The notes beneath the pieces are model-generated. The model did not search any database. It had not been told where the DNA came from and saw only the letters and a list, made by a program, of their open reading frames with translations. A stretch of DNA of 16,957 bases from a bacterium (lineage in GTDB: Bacteria > SZUA-182 > DTGQ01): positions 1 to 16,957 of the forward strand of contig JBFLZW010000007.1 of NCBI GenBank assembly GCA_040755755.1. The letters are read 5' to 3'. This document shows positions 1 to 7,065 of the stretch, one piece after another. Each line of letters starts with the position of its first letter. Within the stretch, counting starts at the first letter, position 1. The position numbers and the translations under genes are program-made.

Positions 1-31
1 GGGATTCCTGGACGGTGTAGAGGAGATTTGA

Positions 32-344
32 TTTGACTCGAAAAACAAAGTGGGCCTGGACCCGGAGGATAGCATGAAGCAGTTGGAAGCACATGTATCC
101 TCGATCTGCAATGTAAGTCACTCCACTTGACCAGAGTATTAAGCATATAGATCAAAAAGTTAACGAAATTAAAACAGAGGGAGACAAAATTGAGGCTGAT
201 AATAAAACTACTCGTTGGTGGGTAGTAGGAACTGGTATTGCTGTTATCTTTGGGATCGCTGCAATTTTCTTTTCCTTTGCACAACTTCAAAATTCCTGGA
301 TGCAGCAGATTTTCTCTTTTGTGAGCAAAGCACTTTTAAAGTAG
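32..344 (+). pseudogene. Frameshifted remnant of a coiled-coil, C-terminally membrane-anchored small protein
   Basis: Two plus-strand frames read as one protein. The first (about 32-127) contains DPEDSMKQLEAHVSS and stops at 125-127. The second is open from 117 to the TAG at 342-344 and reads DQSIKHIDQKVNEIK, a polar linker, then a hydrophobic segment (VVGTGIAVIFGIAAIFF) and a short tail. The second frame has no start codon before its membrane segment, so it cannot be an independent gene, and the first frame ends abruptly. The layout (short N-terminus, heptad-like helix, one C-terminal membrane helix) resembles small bacterial membrane proteins of unknown function. The frameshift lies near 117-129, and part of the coiled coil appears to be missing. 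I recognise the architecture but no specific function. Confidence 0.5.
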
Positions 345-395
345 TCGGTCCCGAATCGATGCGTCAACATCGATCCAGGGCCTAGACGTCATGGT

Positions 396-600
396 TTAAA
401 CCGAAGCCTTACCACTATTCCCAGATTTGATTTTGATATAGGCGTAAAGCGTAGGTGGAGATACTCCGACGATATTACAGATTTGGCTGACAGTATGCTT
501 TTTTTCCTCGTGAAGCTTCTTGGCCAGGTCAACCCGGACTTTATGAAGGCTCTTGGGCCTTCCACCTCTCCTGCCTCTTAGACTCCTGCTACAATCTGCT
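396..600 (-). pseudogene. C-terminal HTH fragment of a serine recombinase (resolvase/invertase)
   Basis: Read on the minus strand, residues GRRGGRPKSLHK, then LAKKLHEEKKHTVSQIC and VGVSPPTLYAYIK, match the C-terminal helix-turn-helix of Tn3 resolvase/Hin invertase-type serine recombinases (typically RGRxGGRP...ISxICxxLGISxxTLYRY). The conserved AGV element just before the arginine-rich linker is present only in another frame (EQIVAGV, ending in a stop near 578-580). The linker is therefore frameshifted. The catalytic domain with its active-site serine is absent: the homology runs out about 60 bp before the 5' end of the tRNA-Sec gene. An ATG inside the tRNA keeps the frame formally open but is not a credible start. 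It is a dead remnant whose position beside a tRNA gene suggests a decayed insertion. Confidence 0.7.
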
Positions 601-620
601 CCAATCGGGAAAAATGGTAC

Positions 621-649
621 TTGCCAGAAAGGGCATAAGTTGTTAAAAT
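621..649 (+). promoter_or_regulatory. Sigma70-type promoter of selC
   Basis: TTGCCA at 621-626 and TAAAAT at 644-649 are separated by exactly 17 bp. Transcription would begin about 7-9 bp downstream, at the first base of the tRNA (658). The -35 box lies within about 20 bp of the recombinase remnant. Confidence 0.75.
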
Positions 650-657
650 AAAACACT

Positions 658-755
658 GGGAATGGATGGGGCACTGGTGGCTTCCCTGGACTTCAAATCC
701 AGTGGCAGGCCCTGACAAGGTCTGCGGTGGGTTCGATTCCCACACATTCCCGCCA
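658..755 (+). tRNA. selC: tRNA-Sec (anticodon TCA), selenocysteine tRNA
   Basis: The acceptor arms GGGAATG (658-664) and CATTCCC (745-751) pair, followed by G752 and an encoded CCA (753-755). The anticodon stem is CTGGA/TCCAG (686-690/698-702) around the loop CTTCAAA, placing TCA at 693-695. The extra arm is very long, with a 7-bp stem GCAGGCC/GGTCTGC (705-711/719-725). The T arm is GTGGG-TTCGATT-CCCAC. A long acceptor stem, a long variable arm and a UCA anticodon are diagnostic of SelC, the tRNA on which selenocysteine is made and delivered to UGA codons by SelB. No selA, selB or selD gene and no clear selenoprotein lies in this window. The eighth acceptor position is a G-A mismatch. Confidence 0.96.
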
Positions 756-858
756 GGCATTTTCCCGTGCGGCAAATTCCTTTCTTTCAATGCGGGCTGA
801 AAAACCTGACTGCAAATCTTGACATCTCAGTGGAAACCTGCTATTTTGATTCTCACCT

Positions 859-1611
859 ATGGCGTTCGTTATCACTCCGAAAACAGTTCGCATTATGACC
901 TACAACGTCCACAGTTGCATTGGAAGGGACAGAAAAGCATCCCCTTTCCGGATAGCCGAGGTCATTGCGCAGTGCGATCCTGATATTGTTGCCCTTCAGG
1001 AGGTCGATGTAGGCCGGGCCCGTACCGGCGGGGTCGATCAGGCCCAGACAATTGCCGATCACCTGAATATGGATTTCCATTTCCATCCGGCCATCAAAAT
1101 CGAAGAAGAGCGCTATGGCAACGCCATCCTGAGCCGTTATCCGATGCATTTGGCCAGCGCAGGACCGCTTCCGACATTCCCTGCTTTTCGCCCCCTGGAA
1201 AAAAGGGGTGCACTGCGGAGCATAGTCAACCTCGGCAGCCGAACGATCCAGGTTATTAATACCCACCTGGGGCTTAACCGCCGTGAGCGGATGGTTCAGG
1301 CCGATGCCCTTCTTGGATCGGACTGGCTGACCCATCCGACCTGCCGACCGCCATTTATCATCTGTGGTGATTTCAATGCCATGCCCGGCTCTGCCGTCTA
1401 CCAAAAGTTCCGGAAAGTGCTGCTTGACGCTCAGCACTGCCTGAGCAGCCGCCGTCCTTCCAATACCTGGCCAACCCTGTACCCTTTTATCCGCATTGAT
1501 CATGCCTTTATCAGCCCTGAGATTACGGTGCGCCGCATCGAGACCCCCCGCACGCCGCTGACGCGCCTGGCCTCCGACCATCTTCCCCTGATTATCGATG
1601 TCCACTTGTAG
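859..1611 (+). CDS. Endonuclease/exonuclease/phosphatase-fold family hydrolase
   Basis: This 250-residue protein is essentially one EEP domain (DNase I/exonuclease III/inositol phosphatase fold). The metal-binding and catalytic signatures occur in order: TYNVH (residues 14-18, Asn16), LQEVD (46-50, metal ligand Glu48), GNAILSRYP (87-95), NTHLGL (134-139), CGDFNA (169-174, Asp171/Asn173), RIDHAFIS (212-219) and ASDHLPL (238-244, with the catalytic Asp-His pair). All key residues are present, so a Mg2+-dependent phosphodiesterase or phosphatase is expected. Substrate cannot be told from sequence: the family cuts nucleic acids, phospholipid headgroups or inositol phosphates. There is no signal peptide or membrane segment. 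No strong ribosome site precedes the ATG at 859, and Met13 is an alternative start. It lies 103 bp downstream of selC with no clear promoter between, so co-transcription with the tRNA is possible. Confidence 0.88.
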   Translation: MAFVITPKTVRIMTYNVHSCIGRDRKASPFRIAEVIAQCDPDIVALQEVDVGRARTGGVDQAQTIADHLNMDFHFHPAIKIEEERYGNAILSRYPMHLASAGPLPTFPAFRPLEKRGALRSIVNLGSRTIQVINTHLGLNRRERMVQADALLGSDWLTHPTCRPPFIICGDFNAMPGSAVYQKFRKVLLDAQHCLSSRRPSNTWPTLYPFIRIDHAFISPEITVRRIETPRTPLTRLASDHLPLIIDVHL

Positions 1612-1652
1612 TAAATACTGATTATATCAGTAATTTCTCCCAACTCGCGGCC

Positions 1653-1681
1653 TTGACAAACACCCGCTGGGGTGGTAAGAT
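1653..1681 (+). promoter_or_regulatory. Sigma70-type promoter for the zinc-ribbon protein gene
   Basis: A perfect TTGACA (-35, 1653-1658) and TAAGAT (-10, 1676-1681) are separated by 17 bp. The predicted leader to the ATG at 1752 is about 60 nt. It is the strongest promoter match on the plus strand before the OFOR genes and may also drive them, as no terminator is visible between. Confidence 0.7.
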
Positions 1682-1751
1682 GAGTCAAATCAAACCAATA
1701 CCCTGGCAAAAAACCTGAAACCTTGAAATAGGGAAAGGAAGTACCGTAACC

Positions 1752-2117
1752 ATGACCGAGTATGACCCGGAAAGGGAACAGAAAATAGCCCGCTGTATCC
1801 GCTGCCGCTCTGAGTTTTCCGCCGCTCAATTGCGCGGGAAAAGAAGTTGCCCGACCTGCGGTGACACCGGACAACCGCTCTCGATGGAAGACGATGTAAC
1901 CGTTACGATAAACTGGCATGAGCTGCGCATTCTCTGCTCCTGGGCAGAAAAATGGAGCGAGCATAGTATTTCCTCCACTCAGATTTCAACCTCAGATGAT
2001 TTCATGACCATCTACTCGATTATCGGGGCCTTGCAGGAGCAATATCCCTTCTTTCAGCCGCTCAGCCCGGGAGGGGAACTGCAAAAACTGGTTCGAAGCG
2101 GCCATAAAGTTCACTGA
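1752..2117 (+). CDS. Small zinc-ribbon protein of unknown function
   Basis: This is a 121-residue soluble protein. Residues 15-36 hold two CxxC knuckles (C15-x2-C18 and C33-P-T-C36) spaced as in a rubredoxin-like zinc ribbon, so one structural Zn2+ is likely. The rest (about 50-121) is unrecognised: it is acidic to neutral, has a Trp-rich helix-like stretch (WHELRILCSWAEKWSE, 55-70) and ends in a basic tail. The start is supported by GGAAAGGAAG about 10 bp upstream of the ATG and by the consensus promoter at 1653-1681. It is followed after 147 bp by the OFOR genes and could share their transcript. I do not recognise the family, and no function is assigned. Confidence 0.75.
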   Translation: MTEYDPEREQKIARCIRCRSEFSAAQLRGKRSCPTCGDTGQPLSMEDDVTVTINWHELRILCSWAEKWSEHSISSTQISTSDDFMTIYSIIGALQEQYPFFQPLSPGGELQKLVRSGHKVH

Positions 2118-2264
2118 CCAACAGCACAGCAGCAGTCAAAACCCTTTCGTCCTGTCTCACAGGTATACGCCTGCCGGACTTTTCTCCTCCAAGGTAGCAG
2201 CTTTTCTCCTCAAATGTCGATCTTTGGCTTAAAACCGTGGTCAAACAGCAAGGAGAAAAAAAGT

Positions 2265-4001
2265 ATGGACAAGGAGTTAACGATCAAGATTGGAGGGGAG
2301 GCGGGACAGGGGCTGGTCACCATAGGCAGTGTTTTGTCCAATCTCTTCAGCCGGGGGGGATGGTATGTTTTTTCCAGCCAGGATTATGAGTCCCGGATCC
2401 GGGGTGGCCACAATATCTTTCAGATGCGGATTGCCGACGATCCCATCTGGGCCATGTCCGACCGGGTGGATGTCCTGATAGCCCTGGACAGGGAAACCCT
2501 GTACCTTCATCTTCCCGAACTGCACGACAACAGTGTGGTGATCTATGATGGAGAAAAGATTCAGGCCCCGCCATCGGGAAAAGTGAAGCTCATGAGTGTA
2601 CCCATGGACCGGATAGCCAGAGAAAGCGGCGGGCCGATTCTGGCCAATACCGTGGCTCTGGCCGCAACCGTGGGGCTGCTCGGCTACGAGATAAAATACC
2701 TGGAAGATTACCTGCGGCTGACCTTTGGGAAAAAAGGGGAGCAGATAATCCGGGAAAACACTCAGGCTGCCCGCAGGGGCCATGAAGAGGCACTGCGGAT
2801 CTGCCGTGAAAAAAGGGAAGTCTGCCCCTTTCAGGTCCGGCCCCTCGATGCTCCGACCAAGATGCTGGTCAGCGGAAATGAGGGAGTAGCTCTGGGGGCT
2901 CTGGCCGCCGGATGTAAATTTTATTCCGGGTATCCGATGACCCCATCTACCGGCATTCTTACCTATATGGCTTCCAAGGCCGATCAGTTTGGGGTGGTGG
3001 TAGAGCAGGCCGAGGATGAGATTGCGGCCATCAATATGGTCATTGGAGCAAGCTTTGCCGGGGCGCGGGCCATGACCGCCACTTCCGGCGGAGGGTTTGA
3101 CCTGATGACCGAAGGGTTTTCCCTGGCCGGGATGACCGAAACGCCAATTGTGGTTGTCCTTGGTCAGCGCCCTGGTCCGGCTACCGGCCTTCCGACCAGG
3201 ACCGAACAGGCGGAATTGCAATACGCCATCCATGCATCACATGGCGAGTTCCCCCGCATGGTGCTCGCTCCGGGAACTCCCGAGCAGGCTTTCTACCTCA
3301 CGGCTCATGCCTTTAATCAGGCTGAAAAATATCAGATTCCGGTCATTATTCTGACCGATCAGTATCTGGCTGACTCCTATTTTTCTCTTGACAGGCCACT
3401 GGACCCGGACAAAATCACCATTGACCGCTGCCTGCTCTCGGAAGAGGAACTTGGCCGGATGAAGGAAGAGTACCGCAGATATGCATTGAGCGAGACCGGA
3501 ATATCCCCCCGGACTATCCCGGGGCAAAGCCGTCACCTGGTCATGGCTGATTCGGATGAGCATGACGAGTATGGTCATATCATCGAGGACCGGGAAACCA
3601 GAAGCAGGCAGGCAGCCAAGAGGATGAAAAAGGAGCAGATGATGGAGCAGGATATTCTTCCTCCGAATATCTATGGTCACCTGAAAGCGAAAAACATCAT
3701 TATCTGCTGGGGCTCGACGTGGGGAATCGTCCATGAGACCATGAAAAAACTGCATGACGAAGGGGAAGATGTGGCCATGCTGCATTTTACCCAGATCTGG
3801 CCTTTCCCCTCCCGGCAGGTCAAGGACCTGCTCAGAGACCGTGATGAATTGATTTGCATCGAAAATAACGCTACCGGGCAGTTGGCCAGCATCATCCGGG
3901 AAAAAACCGGCATGGCCATGGATGAAAAAATTCTGCAGGCTGACGGGCGGCCTTTCTCGGTTCAGTATCTTTTTGAGACTGTTCAGGAGGTGATACGGTA
4001 A
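2265..4001 (+). CDS. 2-oxoacid:ferredoxin oxidoreductase, fused gamma-alpha subunit
   Basis: This 578-residue subunit belongs to a two-subunit 2-oxoacid:acceptor oxidoreductase (KorA/PorA-like), which converts a 2-oxoacid plus CoA to acyl-CoA and CO2 and reduces ferredoxin. Residues 1-190 are the gamma domain (IGGEAGQGLVTIG at 9-21; SRIRGGHN at 43-50). The alpha (pyrimidine-binding) domain follows from about 200, with the diagnostic YPMTPSTG (223-230), a YPITP variant, and an acidic patch EQAEDEIAAIN. The C-terminal domain ends near 578. The ATG at 2265 is chosen because AGGAG lies 9 bp upstream and because the gamma domain begins immediately; an upstream ATG at 2214 would add 17 unrelated residues. 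The stop TAA abuts the beta ATG directly. The substrate (2-oxoglutarate, pyruvate or branched-chain 2-oxoacid) cannot be fixed from sequence. Confidence 0.93.
   Translation: MDKELTIKIGGEAGQGLVTIGSVLSNLFSRGGWYVFSSQDYESRIRGGHNIFQMRIADDPIWAMSDRVDVLIALDRETLYLHLPELHDNSVVIYDGEKIQAPPSGKVKLMSVPMDRIARESGGPILANTVALAATVGLLGYEIKYLEDYLRLTFGKKGEQIIRENTQAARRGHEEALRICREKREVCPFQVRPLDAPTKMLVSGNEGVALGALAAGCKFYSGYPMTPSTGILTYMASKADQFGVVVEQAEDEIAAINMVIGASFAGARAMTATSGGGFDLMTEGFSLAGMTETPIVVVLGQRPGPATGLPTRTEQAELQYAIHASHGEFPRMVLAPGTPEQAFYLTAHAFNQAEKYQIPVIILTDQYLADSYFSLDRPLDPDKITIDRCLLSEEELGRMKEEYRRYALSETGISPRTIPGQSRHLVMADSDEHDEYGHIIEDRETRSRQAAKRMKKEQMMEQDILPPNIYGHLKAKNIIICWGSTWGIVHETMKKLHDEGEDVAMLHFTQIWPFPSRQVKDLLRDRDELICIENNATGQLASIIREKTGMAMDEKILQADGRPFSVQYLFETVQEVIR
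3985..3994 (+). promoter_or_regulatory. Strong Shine-Dalgarno site for the OFOR beta gene inside the alpha coding region
   Basis: AGGAGGTGAT, fully complementary to the 16S rRNA tail, lies within the last codons of the alpha gene, 7 bp before the beta ATG at 4002. It fits balanced, coupled translation of the two subunits. Confidence 0.8.
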
Positions 4002-4895
4002 ATGCTGACCAGGGATGATTATCAGGGAACCAAAGAAGCATGGTGTCCGGGCTGCGGGAATTTCGGCATTCTGAATGCCGTTAAAAAAGCCCTGCTCGAT
4101 CTGCAATTGCCGCCTGAAAAGATACTCATGGTTTCAGGCATCGGTCAGGCCAGCAAACTTCCTCACTATCTGCGGTGCAACTTCTTCAACGGTCTGCATG
4201 GCCGGGCTCTGCCAGTGGCATTGGCTGCCAAGCTGGCCAACCCGGAGATGACGGTCATTGTCCATAACGGAGACGGGGATTGCTATGGCGAGGGGGGGAA
4301 CCATTTCCTCCATAACATCCGCCGGAATCCTGACATTACCTGCATCGTGCACGATAACAAAGTCTATGGTCTGACCAAGGGACAGGCATCGCCAACTTCG
4401 GATAAGGGTTTCACAACCAAAGTGCAGACCCACGGGGTCTTCAATGAACCATTCAACCCGCTGGCCATCGCTATCAGCATGAATTGCAGCTTTGTCGCCA
4501 GGGGATATGCAGGCGATCTGAGCTATCTGGCCGAGCTCATCAAAAAGGGGATTCAGCACAAGGGATTCTCGTTGATCGATGTCCTCCAGCCTTGCCCGAC
4601 CTTCAATCATGTCAATACCTTCAGATGGTATCAGGAGCGGGTCTATCACCTGGAAGAGGATAAGGAATTCGATCCGGGAAACCCGTTGAAAGCCTTCTAC
4701 AAAGCCCGGGAGTGGGGAGACCGCATCCCGCTGGGAGTCTTCTACCTCCATCCAAGGCCGACCATTGAAGAGAATATCCCGGCCCTTCAGGCAGGCCCAC
4801 TGTACCGGCAAAAGATCCAACCAAACAGGATTCTGGATATCATGGAGGAATTTTACGCTTCACCGGGGGAAAAACCCTGGCTGCGGGGGAGATGA
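4002..4895 (+). CDS. 2-oxoacid:ferredoxin oxidoreductase, beta (TPP-binding) subunit
   Basis: This is the 297-residue catalytic partner of the upstream fused subunit. It carries CPGCGNFGIL (C15, C18), the thiamine diphosphate/Mg motif beginning GDGD (90-93) and ending at Asn119 (HDNKVYGLTKGQ), and the loop GQASPTSD. LQPCPTF supplies a further Cys (C198). In two-subunit OFORs a single [4Fe-4S] cluster is held by four Cys of the beta subunit. C15, C18 and C198 fit three of these, but the third ligand position (within GIGC in the archaeal enzymes) is GIGQAS here (Gln49). C59 or another Cys might substitute, as this GIGQ form also occurs in bacterial homologues as I recall them. Start and coupling are supported by the overlapping SD at 3985-3994 and zero-base spacing from the alpha stop. 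No separate ferredoxin-like delta subunit is adjacent. Confidence 0.93.
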   Translation: MLTRDDYQGTKEAWCPGCGNFGILNAVKKALLDLQLPPEKILMVSGIGQASKLPHYLRCNFFNGLHGRALPVALAAKLANPEMTVIVHNGDGDCYGEGGNHFLHNIRRNPDITCIVHDNKVYGLTKGQASPTSDKGFTTKVQTHGVFNEPFNPLAIAISMNCSFVARGYAGDLSYLAELIKKGIQHKGFSLIDVLQPCPTFNHVNTFRWYQERVYHLEEDKEFDPGNPLKAFYKAREWGDRIPLGVFYLHPRPTIEENIPALQAGPLYRQKIQPNRILDIMEEFYASPGEKPWLRGR

Positions 4896-4907
4896 TTCAT
4901 AAGGAAA

Positions 4908-5142
4908 GTGGTCAGTGATCAGTGGCCAGTCAGAATAAATACCTGTCTCTCTACCGGACACTTTAAAAAAAGTCTCAGCGGCCACAACAGGGGCTCCCTG
5001 CGTCATTCCCGCGAAAGCGGGAATCCGGTCGTCTACCTCCGGGGCAGAGGCCAGGCGCCGGGGGTCTGCGCCCCTACGGTGGGTACCTGCTCCTTGTTTT
5101 ACCGATAACTGTCTCCTGTCTTTTTTACTGATCACTGACCAC
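4908..5142 (+). repeat. Repeat-rich spacer bounded by 16-bp perfect inverted repeats (MITE-like)
   Basis: GTGGTCAGTGATCAGT at 4908-4923 recurs as its exact reverse complement at 5127-5142. Inside are a palindrome ATTCCCGC-GAAA-GCGGGAAT (5005-5024) and a smaller GGCGC/GCGCC pair (5054-5058/5068-5072). No credible gene lies between. The end sequence is itself built from short GTCAGTG-type reiterations. No target-site duplication is obvious at the borders, so it may be a non-autonomous element or stacked dispersed repeats. It fills the gap between the OFOR beta gene and the convergent rtcB. Confidence 0.55.
5005..5024 (+). repeat. REP-like palindrome with GAAA tetraloop
   Basis: An 8-bp perfect stem closes on a GAAA (GNRA) tetraloop, within the context CGTCATTCCCGCGAAAGCGG. 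This sequence type is familiar as a dispersed intergenic palindrome in many bacterial genomes. There is no T run, so it is not an intrinsic terminator, but the RNA hairpin would be stable and could protect 3' ends between the convergent genes. Confidence 0.7.
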
Positions 5143-5154
5143 TAACCACTTCCC

Positions 5155-6612
5155 CTACCCCTTCAGCACGGCCAGGGGGGTCAATTTGGCGACTTTGCGG
5201 CTGATCCCTGCTTCGTGGGCGACTCTGACCACATCGGCCACATCCTTGTATGCCTCGGAGATTTCTTCCACCACGGTACGCTTGCCCGGCGAGCGGACCA
5301 GGATACCCCGGTCTTCCATTTCCCGGATGATGGCCCGGCCCTTGGCCACTTTTGCGGCCTGATGGCGGCTCATGACTCTCCCTGCTCCATGACAGGTGCT
5401 GCCGAAGGTATCGGTCATGGCTTTTTCTGTACCGAGCAGAACAAAGGAATACCGGCCCATATCGCCGGGAATCAGGACCGGCTGGCCGATGCTCCGGTAA
5501 TCTGCGGGAATGAGCGGATGATGGGCCGGGAAGGCCCGGGTGGCCCCTTTGCGGTGGACGCAGACTTTACGTTTTTGGCCGTCGATGATAAATTCTTCGA
5601 TCTTGGCTATGTTATGGCAGACATCGTAAATAAGATCCAGGCCAATATCCTGGGCTGACCGGTCGAGCACCTGCTGAAAGCTCTGCCGCACCCAGTGGCC
5701 CATCAGTTGCCGGTTGGTGAAGGCGAAATTGGCTGCGCAGGCCATGGCCGCGAGGTAATTTTTCCCCTCTTTCGACTGAACGGGTGCACAGGCCAACTGC
5801 CGGTCAGGAAGCTCGATGCCGTATTTTTGGGCAGCATCCAGCATGACATCGAGATTATCCTCGCAGACCTGATGCCCAAGCCCCCGGGATCCGGAATGGA
5901 TCATGACCGTAATGCCATCCGGCTCAAGTCCGAGCACCCTGGCTGCCTCCATGTCGAATATTTCAGCAACCGAGGCGATTTCCACAAAATGGTTCCCGGA
6001 GCCTAAAGTCCCTATTTCAGGTCTTCCCCGCTCCAGGGCTTTTTTCGAGAGAAGGTCAGGATCAGCCCCGGCAATGCAGCCGCGATCTTCGATATGGGCA
6101 AGGTCCTGCTCTGCCCCGTATCCCTGCTGAACAGCCCAGGCAGCTCCCCTGGTCAGAACCTCGCGCTCGTCCGCAGGGCCAAGCTTCAGGTCTTTTCTCC
6201 GTGAACCTACGCCGGAGGGGATATTGCGAAAGATGGCCTCAATCAGCTTTTGCAGGTCAGCCTGGATATCGCCTTTGCGGAGATTAGACCGCATCAGCTG
6301 GACCCCGCAGTTGATATCGTAGCCGACCCCTCCAGGGGAAACAACGCCTTCATCGAGATTAAAGGCCGCCACCCCGCCAATCGGAAACCCATAGCCCCAA
6401 TGGATATCCGGCATAGCCAGGGAATGGCCGACAATACCGGGCAGGCAGGCTACATTGGCTACCTGGACAAGGCTCATATCCCGCTGAATATCCTCCATCA
6501 TCTGCTGATCGGCATAGATAATCCCGTCCGTTCTCATTTTCCCTTCGCGGGGGATCCGCCAGCGGTAATCATCGATTTTTTGTACTTTTGGGTTCGCTGC
6601 TGCTTCTGGCAT
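5155..6612 (-). CDS. rtcB: tRNA-splicing/RNA ligase RtcB
   Basis: RtcB joins RNA 2',3'-cyclic phosphate or 3'-phosphate ends to 5'-OH ends using GTP and Mn2+. At 485 residues it matches the usual family length of about 480. Metal and catalytic signatures are intact: DINCG (99-103, Asp99/Cys102), GNHFVE (206-211, His208), MIHSGSRGLGHQ (237-248, His239), CHNIAKIE (332-339, His333), VHRKGATRAFPAHHP (352-366) and STCHGAGR (405-412), whose His408 corresponds to the guanylylated His. No intein interrupts it. It lies 12 bp downstream of the archease gene on the same strand, the classic partner pair, so coordinated expression is nearly certain. The start at 6612 is favoured by an AAGGG-like site; Met26 is a less likely alternative. 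Cytoplasmic. Confidence 0.97.
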   Translation of the reverse strand: MPEAAANPKVQKIDDYRWRIPREGKMRTDGIIYADQQMMEDIQRDMSLVQVANVACLPGIVGHSLAMPDIHWGYGFPIGGVAAFNLDEGVVSPGGVGYDINCGVQLMRSNLRKGDIQADLQKLIEAIFRNIPSGVGSRRKDLKLGPADEREVLTRGAAWAVQQGYGAEQDLAHIEDRGCIAGADPDLLSKKALERGRPEIGTLGSGNHFVEIASVAEIFDMEAARVLGLEPDGITVMIHSGSRGLGHQVCEDNLDVMLDAAQKYGIELPDRQLACAPVQSKEGKNYLAAMACAANFAFTNRQLMGHWVRQSFQQVLDRSAQDIGLDLIYDVCHNIAKIEEFIIDGQKRKVCVHRKGATRAFPAHHPLIPADYRSIGQPVLIPGDMGRYSFVLLGTEKAMTDTFGSTCHGAGRVMSRHQAAKVAKGRAIIREMEDRGILVRSPGKRTVVEEISEAYKDVADVVRVAHEAGISRKVAKLTPLAVLKG

Positions 6613-6624
6613 GGATTTTACCCT

Positions 6625-7065
6625 TTACACATCAAAAATAATGGTTGCTTCCCATATTTCGTTCACTTTGTGGATGGAAAGCTGATGGTGAGTCACGGCC
6701 TTGATGCCGGTCTTGATCTCGTGCCGGTCCGGGGCGTAGTGTTCTCCCCGGCCAACGGCTTCCACCCGGTTTTCACCCAAAGACCGGATTTCGCATGTTT
6801 GAAACAGCCACTGATCCACTTCGAACAGATAGAGAAGCTCACTCAGCCAGGCTACGAGCAGGCGCTCCCAGCCATGACTTTCCACCACAATCTGTTTTTG
6901 CAGGGATGGCTGAATACTCTCCCGTTCAGTGAGGATGTCGAAAAAGGCTTTGCCGGCGTTCTCAAACAGTCCTTTAAGCTCACGGCCAAAGACCCTCACG
7001 CCGATGTCTCCCGTGTGCTCGATATATTCGTATTCAGGATGGTGATTATCCAAGGCCGACTCCAT
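6625..7065 (-). CDS. Archease, RtcB-activating protein
   Basis: Archease stimulates RtcB turnover by promoting its guanylylation and broadens NTP use. The protein begins close to YEYIEHTGDIG, the N-terminal Asp-containing motif (usually HTADxG; here HTGDIG), continues with a central helix ELLYLFE, and ends with HEIKTGIKAVTHHQLSI and the terminal FDV carrying the conserved Asp. With the start at 7065 it is 146 residues, close to the family norm of about 140, and overlaps the upstream radical SAM gene by 20 bp. An in-frame ATG at 7098 would give 157 residues and a 53-bp overlap. Neither start has a strong SD, and I prefer 7065 on length. Translation is probably coupled to the upstream gene. Confidence 0.92.
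   Translation of the reverse strand: MESALDNHHPEYEYIEHTGDIGVRVFGRELKGLFENAGKAFFDILTERESIQPSLQKQIVVESHGWERLLVAWLSELLYLFEVDQWLFQTCEIRSLGENRVEAVGRGEHYAPDRHEIKTGIKAVTHHQLSIHKVNEIWEATIIFDV

Noticed and set aside
356-373. Hairpin TCGATG-CGTCAA-CATCGA as an attachment site or terminator
   Set aside because: It is a 6-bp stem without a T run and without a second copy near the tRNA, so there is no support for either role.
578-790. A 70-codon minus-strand frame running through tRNA-Sec
   Set aside because: Most of it is the antisense of the tRNA. Only its last few residues (EQIVAGV) matter, as the frameshifted part of the recombinase relic.
853-1605. A 250-codon open frame on the minus strand opposite the EEP-fold gene
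   Set aside because: It mirrors the plus-strand gene almost exactly, has no recognisable motif, and the plus strand carries all the EEP signatures. It is a shadow frame.
2118-2264. UGA at the end of the zinc-ribbon gene read as selenocysteine, fusing it to the OFOR gene
   Set aside because: The frame stays open past the TGA, which is tempting beside selC, but there is no SECIS-like hairpin, no CxxU context, and the OFOR gene has its own good start at 2265.
2277-4106. Long minus-strand frames opposite the OFOR alpha gene
   Set aside because: They are rich in His, Pro and Gly as expected for antisense of coding DNA and show no domain; the plus strand has clear OFOR motifs.
5005-5024. The GAAA-looped palindrome as an intrinsic terminator of the OFOR operon
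   Set aside because: No T run follows on either strand. It fits a dispersed palindromic repeat instead.
4908-5142. CRISPR-like array in the repeat-rich spacer
   Set aside because: There is only one inverted pair and no regularly spaced direct repeats with spacers.
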